From: Methanomicrobia archaeon
Lineage (GTDB): Archaea > Methanobacteriota_B > Thermococci > Methanofastidiosales > NM3
Direction of reading: 5' to 3'
DNA: 6,374 nucleotides
Assembly (NCBI GenBank): GCA_011372835.1
Contig: DSAJ01000175.1
Span: 1-6,374 of the forward strand
Of the stretch, positions 1 to 6,001 are shown piece by piece. The notes below the pieces were generated by a model. It saw only the letters and a program-made list of their open reading frames with translations. It ran no database searches and was not told the DNA's origin. The first letter of the stretch is position 1; every line of letters begins with the position of its first letter. Both the position numbers and the translations under genes were made by a program.

Positions 1-22
1 GACCAACCGGAGCCGTTGCTAT

Positions 23-69
23 AAAAAACGGCATGTAATAAAAAAGGATGTAAGGGTCTAGAGGCCCTT
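23..69 (-). terminator. Hairpin terminator of the L13e-like gene
   Basis: Read on the minus strand, the arms AAGGG (69-65) and CCCTT (56-52) form a short stem with an 8-base loop that contains the TAG stop codon (60-58). Two T6 runs follow (45-40 and 28-23). Stem plus T-tracts is the usual look of an archaeal intrinsic-type terminator. The overlap of the stop codon with the hairpin loop is the same arrangement as at the end of ppsA. Confidence 0.6.
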
Positions 70-540
70 GGCATTTTCGATAAGCTCTGCTGCAGACTTC
101 TTGGAGATGCCCTTGATCTCGGCCAGGGCGTCCACGTCGGCCTTTGCGATGTCCTCTGCGGAGGAGTATCCTGCCTCATGTAGTCGCTCGGCGGTCTTCG
201 GTCCGACGCCCGCGATCTCTTCGAGTGGCACACCCTCTTTCTTCGGAGCGGGTTTTGCCTTCCCCTTTTTGGGTTTTTCTGCCGTTGGTTTCGCTTCCTT
301 GGCGGGTCGCGGGGTCTCCTCAACGGGCTCAGGAGCATTCTCGATCTGTTCCATTATCATCCTGAGCGACTCGATGTTGTCCTCGCGTACGCTCTGTCTC
401 AGCGTATCAACGGGAAGGCCCATCCAGAGCGTTTCCTTCACAGAGAGGCCAGCGGCCTCCAGCTCTCCACGGGAAAAGCCCCTCCCTCTGCGGATCTTTG
501 ATTGATTCTTATAAATGATATGTACTTTTGGTTCAATCAT
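58..540 (-). CDS. Ribosomal protein L13e-like protein with C-terminal helix-hairpin-helix domain
   Basis: This 160-residue basic protein has three parts. Residues 1-60 match the L13e family (large ribosomal subunit): RRGRGFSRGELEAAGLS at 17-33, then the LWMGLPVD segment and a conserved-type arginine cluster. Residues 65-102 are a low-complexity linker rich in Pro, Lys, Glu and Ala. Residues 104-160 hold two helix-hairpin-helix motifs (IAGVGPKTAERL at 109-120 and IKGISKKSAAELI at 142-154), a fold that binds nucleic acid backbone non-specifically. The start at 540 is chosen because GGTGAT ends four bases before this ATG; the earlier in-frame ATG (546) and GTG (549) lie in or before that ribosome binding site. 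L13e proteins are normally only the N-terminal part, so the added module is unusual. Role in the ribosome is inferred from the family; the tail could contact rRNA or DNA. It stops with TAG. Confidence 0.82.
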   Translation of the reverse strand: MIEPKVHIIYKNQSKIRRGRGFSRGELEAAGLSVKETLWMGLPVDTLRQSVREDNIESLRMIMEQIENAPEPVEETPRPAKEAKPTAEKPKKGKAKPAPKKEGVPLEEIAGVGPKTAERLHEAGYSSAEDIAKADVDALAEIKGISKKSAAELIENAKGL

Positions 541-573
541 GGTCATCACCTTTGGTAGGAGACTACAGGAATA

Positions 574-586
574 ACTTTATAAATGT
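574..586 (-). promoter_or_regulatory. TATA box of the L13e-like gene
   Basis: On the minus strand the sequence ATTTATAAAG (584-575) is a good archaeal TATA box preceded by purines that could serve as BRE. Transcription would start near 553-550, giving a leader of about 10-15 bases that carries the GGTGAT ribosome binding site. Confidence 0.6.
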
Positions 587-646
587 TTCTTAATTGCGGG
601 CGCGCTCAAAGACCGGCCATCTGTGGTCATCCCTGTTTGACAGAAA

Positions 647-660
647 AGAGATTTATATAT
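647..660 (+). promoter_or_regulatory. TATA box of the DUF2085 gene
   Basis: AAAGAG followed by ATTTATATAT (651-660) matches a BRE plus TATA box. The expected start of transcription, about 25-30 bases on, falls at roughly 681-688, practically at the ATG (688). No Shine-Dalgarno sequence precedes the ATG, so the mRNA is probably leaderless. Confidence 0.6.
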
Positions 661-687
661 CCGCGTCCACTTCCGTATTGAGCATCG

Positions 688-1143
688 ATGAACGAACGAC
701 ACATTCTTCTCGGAGCACTTGCACTTGAACTCGCGTGGGTGGGTGGCATACTCCTGGCGCCCGTTCTCGCTTCACACGGTTCGGAGTTGGCGCCGTATGT
801 GTACGAATCGTATGCACGGGTATGCCACCAGCGCCTCGAACGCACAATGGTGGTTATGGGTGAACCCATGGCAGTCTGCGCCCGCTGTTTTGGCATCTAT
901 GCAGGATTTCTTTTGGGGACGGTCCTCTACCCCCTCTATGCACGATTGGAAAAAAGGGGTCCGCCCGACATCAGGCACGTGCTCGTGGCCGTGCTGCCCC
1001 TCGCCATCGACGGAGGGACCCAGCTTCTTGGTCTTCGCGAGAGCACGAACGTTATTCGTCTCTTGACGGGCGGATTGTTCGGGATTGTCTTCGTTCAGTA
1101 CTTCATACCCCTGGTTGCGGCTCGACTGGCGGATTCCGAGTGA
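688..1143 (+). CDS. DUF2085 family small membrane protein
   Basis: The 151-residue protein carries the hallmarks of the DUF2085 family: a CHQR motif at 46-49, CARCFGIYAGF at 64-74, and a DGGTQ...R.STN..R..TGG pattern at 108-129. About four hydrophobic segments are visible (roughly 6-28, 68-86, 97-115, 122-146), so it sits in the cytoplasmic membrane. The Cys and His pairs (C46, H47, C64, C67) look like a metal or redox site just outside a membrane segment. The family has no established biochemical function to my knowledge. The ATG at 688 fits a leaderless transcript from the TATA box just upstream. The gene converges with the next one and overlaps its 3' end by 41 bases. Confidence 0.8.
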   Translation: MNERHILLGALALELAWVGGILLAPVLASHGSELAPYVYESYARVCHQRLERTMVVMGEPMAVCARCFGIYAGFLLGTVLYPLYARLEKRGPPDIRHVLVAVLPLAIDGGTQLLGLRESTNVIRLLTGGLFGIVFVQYFIPLVAARLADSE

Positions 1144-1831
1144 GGCTGATATAGTAGAGGGTGAATGCGACGATGAAGAATCCATTCACGAGCTCGGCGA
1201 GGAATCCACCAATAACAGGTATGATTCCGAGGATCACCGCAGCGATGATGTAGATGATGTATATCACCAGTATGTCGGGCCAAACCTGCTTGGCGAGCTG
1301 GAACGAGTTCCTGAACGAGTCGGTGATGTTGTAGTTGTCAAGCACGATGCTCTGCCTTACGAACACTGTGGCCACAACAACGACCACATAGCCTATGCAG
1401 CATGCGAGCACGCCCAGTATCTCAAGAATCGCTATGATGATGGCCGCGATGATGAGTAGCAACCACTTGTCCTTCATGAAGTCGAACGCGCTGTTGAGGT
1501 CGACAGGTCGCCCCTCCCACGCATCGGCTGCCATCACGATGGCGATGCCGCTGACGAGGATGGCCACGATGCGGGTGACGATGCTCAGGAGCGCCGACCC
1601 TGCGATGACCGCGCCTATCGAGGGAAAGAACGTGTCGAAGTTGCCGTCCTGTAATACGCCTTCATCGAAACTACCGAACGCCGACGTGGCGGACCCGGAG
1701 ATGGCCATTCCACCGATGAGGGACACGATCGCCGGTATCAGGAATATAAGGACTATGATTGGATATTTGCTGACGATAGAGAGGCTCTCGTTGATCGCCC
1801 TGCTAACCGTCATTTTTGTATGTTGTGCCAT
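1103..1831 (-). CDS. Polytopic membrane protein, function unknown
   Basis: A 242-residue protein with about six hydrophobic segments (near 24-45, 74-102, 122-139, 141-158, 184-205, 207-229) and a short soluble loop at 46-72. Overall form resembles the loose group of archaeal and bacterial membrane proteins related to YciC/DUF975 and the membrane domain of glycerophosphodiesterases: an N-terminal amphipathic stretch (SRAINESLSIVSKYP at 10-24), then an interior VFVRQSIVLDNYNITDSF segment (156-173) followed by FRNSFQLAKQ-like residues, comparable to the 'sv.eAl..S..l' motif of that group. I cannot assign a specific family or substrate. A pair of adjacent cysteines (144-145) lies in a membrane helix. 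The ATG at 1831 has no ribosome binding site and lies about 27 bases from a TATA-like tract, so the message is probably leaderless. It ends in TGA inside the DUF2085 gene, with no T-run terminator visible. Confidence 0.75.
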   Translation of the reverse strand: MAQHTKMTVSRAINESLSIVSKYPIIVLIFLIPAIVSLIGGMAISGSATSAFGSFDEGVLQDGNFDTFFPSIGAVIAGSALLSIVTRIVAILVSGIAIVMAADAWEGRPVDLNSAFDFMKDKWLLLIIAAIIIAILEILGVLACCIGYVVVVVATVFVRQSIVLDNYNITDSFRNSFQLAKQVWPDILVIYIIYIIAAVILGIIPVIGGFLAELVNGFFIVAFTLYYISLTRNPPVEPQPGV

Positions 1832-1851
1832 GATGGAGAATATAGCGTCCT

Positions 1852-1867
1852 TTTTTTATATTTTTTG
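1852..1867 (-). promoter_or_regulatory. TATA-like element of the membrane protein gene
   Basis: The AT-only tract reads AAAAAATATAAAAAAA on the minus strand, centred near 1860. Transcription would start about 27 bases away, at or next to the ATG (1831). The tract is nearly symmetric and could also drive rightward transcription from about 1885. Confidence 0.5.
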
Positions 1868-2032
1868 TCATAGTGAGTGTCGGCTATCGGCGTAATCACA
1901 TTCAAAAGACCCTACGATTGAGCTCACAGGGATTATCAGCACGAAGGAAGGGGGATTGTTTCGATTCTCTTGCCGAAGCGACACGCGTATCATCTCAGCA
2001 TTATCACGTCTTCTGAAAACAGATGCTCGCTC

Positions 2033-2165
2033 AGCCGCACCCTTGTCTACCTATCGAATGTATGCACTATACATACCAAATGGTGCGGCTATTCGGCTAC
2101 AGCTGTTGCCAGGGCTTTGAACAAAATCGGGACATCGTGCCCTGCATGGGCTCGTCCATTTTTTT
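2033..2165 (+). ncRNA. Possible structured non-coding RNA upstream of hsp20
   Basis: A 9-bp perfect inverted repeat (2033-2041 with 2082-2090), a nested 5-bp hairpin (2060-2064 with 2072-2076) and a terminal hairpin with T7 (2130-2165) lie in order on the plus strand. The 5' end is uncertain: the AT tract at 1852-1867 would give a start near 1885, while a TATA-like CTATACATAC at 2068-2077 would give a short RNA of about 70 bases starting near 2095. No match to RNase P RNA, SRP RNA or a tRNA was recognised. The call rests only on these repeats and the terminator, so it is tentative. Confidence 0.25.
2130..2165 (+). terminator. Rightward terminator-like hairpin in the intergenic region
   Basis: GGAC (2130-2133) pairs with GTCC (2154-2157) and, inside, GCCC (2139-2142) pairs with GGGC (2148-2151); T7 follows at 2159-2165. 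No annotated plus-strand gene ends here, so it would end an unannotated transcript or insulate hsp20. Confidence 0.4.
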
Positions 2166-2196
2166 CACCCTCAATAACTGATGGGACCTAGGGAAA

Positions 2197-2220
2197 TGGC
2201 ATCCTTGCAGGCAGATGCCA
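2197..2220. repeat. Perfect 7-bp inverted repeat upstream of hsp20
   Basis: TGGCATC (2197-2203) and GATGCCA (2214-2220) are perfect inverted repeats around a 10-base centre that itself contains TGC-AG-GCA, making an almost complete 24-base dyad. It ends about 17 bases before the hsp20 TATA box, where an activator could bind. No known regulator site was recognised. Confidence 0.45.
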
Positions 2221-2231
2221 CCGTTGTACCA

Positions 2232-2250
2232 AAAAGTTTAAATATTATAT
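2232..2250 (+). promoter_or_regulatory. hsp20 promoter (BRE and TATA box)
   Basis: AAAAAGTTTAAATATTATAT (2231-2250) contains a purine-rich BRE-like stretch and the TATA box TTTAAATAT (2237-2245). Transcription is expected to begin around 2265-2272, inside the CTAAC...GTTAA palindrome. Confidence 0.65.
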
Positions 2251-2265
2251 GAACATATAGTAAAG

Positions 2266-2280
2266 CTAACTACAAGTTAA
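2266..2280. promoter_or_regulatory. HSR1-like heat-shock operator at the hsp20 transcription start
   Basis: CTAAC (2266-2270), five bases, then GTTAA (2276-2280). As I recall, the palindrome CTAAC-N5-GTTAG is the footprint motif of the Archaeoglobus fulgidus heat-shock repressor HSR1, which controls an hsp20-containing operon; this site matches nine of ten motif bases with the same spacing. It overlaps the predicted transcription start, as expected for a repressor. No regulator gene of this type is in the window. Confidence 0.55.
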
Positions 2281-2283
2281 TGT

Positions 2284-2291
2284 GGAGGTGA
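2284..2291 (+). promoter_or_regulatory. Strong ribosome binding site of hsp20
   Basis: GGAGGTGA is an exact complement of the usual archaeal 16S rRNA 3' end and lies six bases before the ATG at 2298, fixing the start. Confidence 0.75.
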
Positions 2292-2297
2292 AGCATC

Positions 2298-2762
2298 ATG
2301 AGATATGATCCGTGGGAAGAATTAAGGAGGATACAGGAAGAGATGGACTCGCTCTTCGGAACGTTTCTAAGGCCCGCCCGCCGCCGCCTGGAGGGCGGTG
2401 AGGAGAGACCACCCTCTCGCGACGTGGTACCGTATGCCGAGCCTGCAGCAGACGTCGTTGACAAGGGCGAGGAGTTCAAGGTCATGGTCGACCTTCCTGG
2501 CATGAACAAGGAGGACATTTCCGTGACCGTGCGAGACAACGTCGTTAACATCCGCGCCGAGAAGAAGACGGAGCGGGAAGAGGAGCGTGAAGGGTACTAC
2601 TTCCAGGAGCGCGGCTATCAGGGATTCACGCGTTCGATACCGCTCCCCGACGACGTCGTGCCCGACAAGACGCAGGGACAGTACAACAACGGCGTGCTCG
2701 AACTGACTCTCAAGAAGAAACATCCAACGTCCGAGAAGGAGTTCAAGGTCACCTTCGATTGA
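2298..2762 (+). CDS. Small heat-shock protein, Hsp20/alpha-crystallin family
   Basis: An ATP-independent holdase that binds unfolding proteins as a large oligomer in the cytoplasm. The 154-residue length is typical. An amphipathic N-terminal arm (DPWEELRRIQEEMDSLF at 4-20) is followed by an Arg/Glu-rich stretch (26-41), then the alpha-crystallin domain (about 48-141) with VDLPGMNKEDISVTV (64-78), a charged loop rich in Glu and Arg (89-99) and the signature GVLELTLKK (132-140). The C-terminal I-x-I docking motif is not canonical: the tail has F149-K150-V151 instead. The gene stands alone with its own promoter, a palindrome resembling a heat-shock repressor site, a strong ribosome binding site and a strong terminator, so it is probably monocistronic and heat-inducible. 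Confidence 0.93.
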   Translation: MRYDPWEELRRIQEEMDSLFGTFLRPARRRLEGGEERPPSRDVVPYAEPAADVVDKGEEFKVMVDLPGMNKEDISVTVRDNVVNIRAEKKTEREEEREGYYFQERGYQGFTRSIPLPDDVVPDKTQGQYNNGVLELTLKKKHPTSEKEFKVTFD

Positions 2763-2774
2763 ATGGTTCATTGT

Positions 2775-2808
2775 GGGAGGGACCCATACCTCCCTCCTGA
2801 TTTTTTTT
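2775..2808 (+). terminator. Terminator of hsp20
   Basis: GGGAGG (2775-2780) and CCTCCC (2789-2794) form a perfect 6-bp stem with an 8-base loop, followed after six bases by T8 (2801-2808) and a further T-rich stretch. It begins 12 bases after the TGA. Confidence 0.75.
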
Positions 2809-2834
2809 CCTTTTGATGCTTTTTTAACGCAATC

Positions 2835-2843
2835 TTTTTTATA
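2835..2843 (+). promoter_or_regulatory. TATA-like element of the DUF1847 gene
   Basis: TTTTTTATA lies about 27 bases before a start of transcription near 2866, leaving a leader of roughly ten bases or none. Part of the T-rich stretch just upstream belongs to the end of the hsp20 terminator region. Confidence 0.4.
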
Positions 2844-2875
2844 GGGACCCCTTAGATGACTCAAATGGTGTGAAC

Positions 2876-3538
2876 ATGAGTACACTTAGATGTGACAAAT
2901 GCAGCGGCTATTACTGTTTCGCAGGGAACTGGGACGAATCAAAGGCACCGGAGAACTGCCCCATGTTGCTCTACCCGGAGATATTTGCATGTGCACGCGA
3001 CCGAAGCCTCGAGGAGAAGGTACGCGAGCTTAACGTGCCTGCCGCCATGGTCGAAAAGGAAGGGTTTGCCAAGATCGACGGCAAGAATGCGCCATGCTAT
3101 CCGCGTATACGGGAGATAGTGGAGTTTGCCAAGAAGACGGGCAGGACCCATATCGGCATTGCGTTTTGCAAGTCTTCTAGCGCCGAGGCCAAGATGATAG
3201 GCGATATCTTCGACTCGTTCGGGCTCGATGTCGATGCCGTGCTGTGCAAGTGTGGCGGCATCAGCAAGAACGAGGTCGGCATACCAGAGGAATACAAGGT
3301 CCGCGGTGCGGGTGCGTTCGAGGCATCGTGCAACCCCGTGACGTAGGCAGAGCTCTTCAACAAACTGGGAACGGACATCAACGTACTCGTCGGACTGTGC
3401 TTGGGGCACGATATGATCTTTACAAAGCACTGTGACGCGCTTGTAACGACGCTTATCGTCAAGGACAAGGTCACAGGGAACAATCCGCAGGCAGCGCTCT
3501 ACAATATCTTCGCAAAGCGCGCCTACTTCAAACCATAA
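2876..3538 (+). pseudogene. DUF1847 protein gene interrupted by an in-frame TAG
   Basis: The frame codes for a DUF1847-type metal-binding protein of 220 codons before TAA, with one TAG at codon 157 (3344-3346). Before the TAG are C6, C9, C14 and C28, C39, the HIGIAFCKSS segment (92-101), CKCGG (124-128) and FEASCNPVT (148-156). After it the family pattern resumes at once: AELFNKLGTDINVLVGLCLGHD (158-179 in pieces), the VTTLIVKDKV segment (190-199) and NPQAALY (203-209). From memory of the family, the TAG aligns with a Gln in CNPxxQA, so one CAG to TAG change explains it. Without readthrough the product is 156 residues and lacks the conserved C-terminal third. Alternatives are pyrrolysine insertion, suppression, or a sequencing error. 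Post-TAG residues N202 (family usually His, as I recall) and L189 (usually Pro) may hint at decay. ATG 2876 is preferred to GTG 2870 because GGTG (2867-2870) fits as its ribosome binding site. The function of the family is unknown. Confidence 0.75.
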
Positions 3539-3587
3539 AAAGAGATAAAAAGAGGATGGGCGGCCCTACGGCTTTATGCCCATCTTC
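3537..3587 (-). terminator. Terminator of ppsA, overlapping its stop codon
   Basis: On the minus strand GATGGGC (3584-3578) pairs perfectly with GCCCATC (3561-3555), and the stem can grow by three pairs (3587-3585 with 3554-3552, one of them G-T). Two T5 runs follow (3551-3547 and 3541-3537). The TAG stop (3568-3566) lies in the loop. The same dyad read rightward is followed by a weaker T-rich stretch and may also serve the converging DUF1847 gene, whose TAA is at 3536-3538. Confidence 0.7.
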
Positions 3588-5995
3588 GCTTCCTTTTCTG
3601 CTATTGTCAGCTTTGTCTTGATCACCGTGTCGGGGTTGAGCGATATCGAGTCGATACCGCACTCGACCAGGAACTCGGCGAAGTCGGGGAAATCTGACGG
3701 TGCCTGGCCGCATATGCCGATCTTTTTGCCCTTTTCCTTGGCGACCTCTATGACACGGGCCACCATGCGCTTGACCGCGATGTTGCGCTCGTTGTATATA
3801 TGTGCGACAAGCGCTGAGTCCCTGTCGAGACCGAGCGTGAGCTGTGTGAGGTCGTTAGAACCGATGGAGAATCCGTCGAACACCTCGCTGAACTCCTCCG
3901 CGGCGATGACGTTTGAGGGAAGTTCCGCCATGACATAGACCTCGAGGCCATTCTCGCCCTGCTTAAGGCCGTACTCAGCCATGACGTCGATGACCTTCTT
4001 GCCCTCCTCGGGCGTCCTGCAAAACGGCACCATGGTCTTGACGTTTGAAAGCCCCATATCGTCACGCACGCGCTTGATGGCGATGCATTCGAGACCGAAG
4101 GCGGGTTTGTAGTCCTCGTCGTAATAGCGTGAGGCGCCCCTCCACCCTATCATTGGGTTGCTCTCCTTTGGTTCGTAGAGGTATCCGCCGATGAGGTTGG
4201 CATACTCGTTGGTCTTGAAGTCGGAGAGCCGTACGATGACGTCGTTGGGGTAGAAACCTGCCGCGATCCTTGCTATGCCGTGGCTGAGCGTCTCGATGAA
4301 GAACTCGGTCTTGTCTTCGTATCCCTTCGTCTTCTCCTCGATGGCGGCGACGACCTCGGCAATGCGCTCGTCAGTTTTCGCCTGCTCCCTGAGGTCATCG
4401 AAGTGGATGAGCGCGAGCGGATGGATGCCGATGTACGAGTTTATGATGAACTCCTCTCGTGCGAGACCGACACCGTCGTTTGGCATCTGACCCTGCACGA
4501 AGGCCTGTTCTGGGATGCCTGCGTTCATCATGATCTTCGTGCGCGTCTCTGGAAGCTTTTCGAGGTTCGTCTCCTCTATCTCGAAGTCGAGAAGCCCTTC
4601 ATACACCTTGCCGGTCTCGTCGACGCACGAGACGGTGACGTCCTGGCCCGTCTTGATGTGCTCGGTCGCGTCCTCGGTGCCGATGACGGCGGGAATGCCG
4701 AGCTCACGCGAGACGATGGCGGCATGGCAGGTCCTGCCACCGCGGTTCGTGACGATGGCCGATGCAATCTTCATGATAGGTTCCCAGTCGGGGTCGGTCA
4801 TGTCGGTCACGAGGACCTGACCCTTCTTGAAGGTCTCTATCTCACTGGCCGATTCGATGATATGGGCCGTCCCCTGTCCAATCCTGTCGCCAACGGAGAG
4901 ACCTTCGACAAGCACGTTGCCCTTCTCCTTGAGTCTGTAGGTGCGTACCACGTTCATATCCTTTTGGGAGTGGACCGTCTCGGGTCGCGCCTGGACGATG
5001 AAGAGCTTTCCGGTACCCACCTTCTCGCTGTCGCCGTCCTTGGCCCATTCGATGTCCATGGCCTTACCGTAGTGGCGCTCGATAACGACCGCCCACTTGG
5101 CGAGCTGCAGGATCTCGTCGTCAGTGACGACATAGCGCACGCGGTCCTTTTCAGGAACATCGACGTTCTTTACCGGTTCGTCCTCGTCCTCGGCGTAGAT
5201 CATCTTGATCTTCTTGCCTCCGACCTTCTTTGATATGATCGGACGGTGCGTATCGAGGGTAGGCTTGAACACATAGTACTCGTCGGGATTGACCGCCCCC
5301 TGCACCACGTTCTCGCCGAGACCGTATGAGCCGGTGATGAAGACAGCATCGCTGAATCCGGACTCCGTGTCGATTGAAAAGATGACACCGGCGCTCGCGG
5401 AGTCGGACCTGATCATCTTCTGCACCCCTATGGAGAGATACACGTCAAAATGGCCAAATCCACGGTCCTCTCGATATGATATCGCCCTGTCGGTAAACAA
5501 TGATGAGAAACAACGCTTGCATGCATGAATGAGATTTTCATCTCCCTTGATGTTGAGATACGTCTCTTGCTGGCCGGCAAACGACGCATCGGGGAGGTCC
5601 TCGGCCGTTGCGGACGAACGCACAGCCACGTCTGGATCGGACTCGTATCCGAACTTTTCAGACATTTCCTTGTAATGTGATATGATCTCCTCTTCGAGAT
5701 CCTTAGGGAGCTCGGCATCGAGGATGATCTTTCTGACCTTCTTGCCACGCTCGCGCAGATTCTTTATGTCGTGCGTGTTGAGGTCTGAGAGCACGTCCTT
5801 GATCTTGTCCATAGCGCCGGACTGCTCCATCAAGTAAATATACCCCTCGGCGGTGATCGCAAACCCGTCGGGCACGCTGACGCCCTCTGATTTGAGGTTT
5901 TGGATCATCTCGCCGAGTGACGCGTTCTTGCCGCCAACCAGGGGCACGTCGTCAATACCCAATTCTTCGAACCATTTAACATACTTAGCGCACAT
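3566..5995 (-). CDS. ppsA: Phosphoenolpyruvate synthase (pyruvate, water dikinase)
   Basis: Makes PEP from pyruvate, ATP and water (products AMP and phosphate), the first committed step of gluconeogenesis in autotrophic and acetate-using archaea; cytoplasmic. The 809-residue length is normal. The N-terminal ATP-grasp-like nucleotide domain (about 1-340) starts with VGGKNASLGEM and contains VRSSATAEDLPDASFAGQQ and a GVIFSIDTESGF segment. The swivelling domain holds NRGGRTCHAAIVSRELGIPA with the phosphorylated histidine at residue 424. The C-terminal PEP/pyruvate TIM barrel (about 480-800) has IGWRGASRYY, VYVMAELPSNV, FSIGSNDLTQLTLGLDRD and GICGQAPSDFPDF with catalytic Cys762; LNPDTV follows. 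No intein interrupts either site, though some archaeal homologues have them. The start is supported by GGAGGG (6007-6002) six bases upstream. It stops at TAG in its own terminator. Confidence 0.97.
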   Translation of the reverse strand: MCAKYVKWFEELGIDDVPLVGGKNASLGEMIQNLKSEGVSVPDGFAITAEGYIYLMEQSGAMDKIKDVLSDLNTHDIKNLRERGKKVRKIILDAELPKDLEEEIISHYKEMSEKFGYESDPDVAVRSSATAEDLPDASFAGQQETYLNIKGDENLIHACKRCFSSLFTDRAISYREDRGFGHFDVYLSIGVQKMIRSDSASAGVIFSIDTESGFSDAVFITGSYGLGENVVQGAVNPDEYYVFKPTLDTHRPIISKKVGGKKIKMIYAEDEDEPVKNVDVPEKDRVRYVVTDDEILQLAKWAVVIERHYGKAMDIEWAKDGDSEKVGTGKLFIVQARPETVHSQKDMNVVRTYRLKEKGNVLVEGLSVGDRIGQGTAHIIESASEIETFKKGQVLVTDMTDPDWEPIMKIASAIVTNRGGRTCHAAIVSRELGIPAVIGTEDATEHIKTGQDVTVSCVDETGKVYEGLLDFEIEETNLEKLPETRTKIMMNAGIPEQAFVQGQMPNDGVGLAREEFIINSYIGIHPLALIHFDDLREQAKTDERIAEVVAAIEEKTKGYEDKTEFFIETLSHGIARIAAGFYPNDVIVRLSDFKTNEYANLIGGYLYEPKESNPMIGWRGASRYYDEDYKPAFGLECIAIKRVRDDMGLSNVKTMVPFCRTPEEGKKVIDVMAEYGLKQGENGLEVYVMAELPSNVIAAEEFSEVFDGFSIGSNDLTQLTLGLDRDSALVAHIYNERNIAVKRMVARVIEVAKEKGKKIGICGQAPSDFPDFAEFLVECGIDSISLNPDTVIKTKLTIAEKEAKMGIKP

Positions 5996-6001
5996 ATGGC
6001 A

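Larger units (their letters stand above)
1832..2297. other. 466-base intergenic region with several inverted repeats
   Basis: No convincing protein gene is seen between the divergent membrane-protein and hsp20 genes. The region holds, in order: the shared AT tract at 1852-1867; a possible stem CCCT/AGGG (1910-1913 and 1928-1931) that could be lengthened by TAAT (1893-1896) and ATTA (1932-1935); a perfect 9-bp inverted repeat AGCCGCACC/GGTGCGGCT (2033-2041 and 2082-2090) enclosing a smaller GTATG/CATAC hairpin (2060-2064 and 2072-2076); a rightward terminator-like hairpin with T7 (2130-2165); a 7-bp dyad (2197-2220); and the hsp20 promoter and operator. A rightward terminator between two divergent genes suggests an untranslated RNA. 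Confidence 0.5.

Noticed and set aside
627..896. Minus-strand open frames covering the start of the DUF2085 gene
   Set aside because: They overlap the recognisable DUF2085 coding region and its TATA box, and show no family features.
1970..2191. A 73-codon frame starting with TTG in the hsp20 upstream region
   Set aside because: It has no ribosome binding site, its codon use is unlike the neighbouring genes, it runs through the inverted repeats and past the T7 terminator, and its product resembles nothing I know.
2939..3565. A frame on the minus strand that stays open for over 200 codons directly after the ppsA TAG, antisense to DUF1847
   Set aside because: It is codon-for-codon antisense to DUF1847 and open only because that gene avoids TTA, CTA and TCA codons until codon 22. 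The ppsA terminator separates it from ppsA. It is not a real C-terminal extension.
4280..5233. A 317-codon open frame on the plus strand, antisense to ppsA
   Set aside because: It lies wholly inside ppsA, whose product is recognised along its full length. The antisense frame is open because of codon bias, and its translation resembles no known protein.
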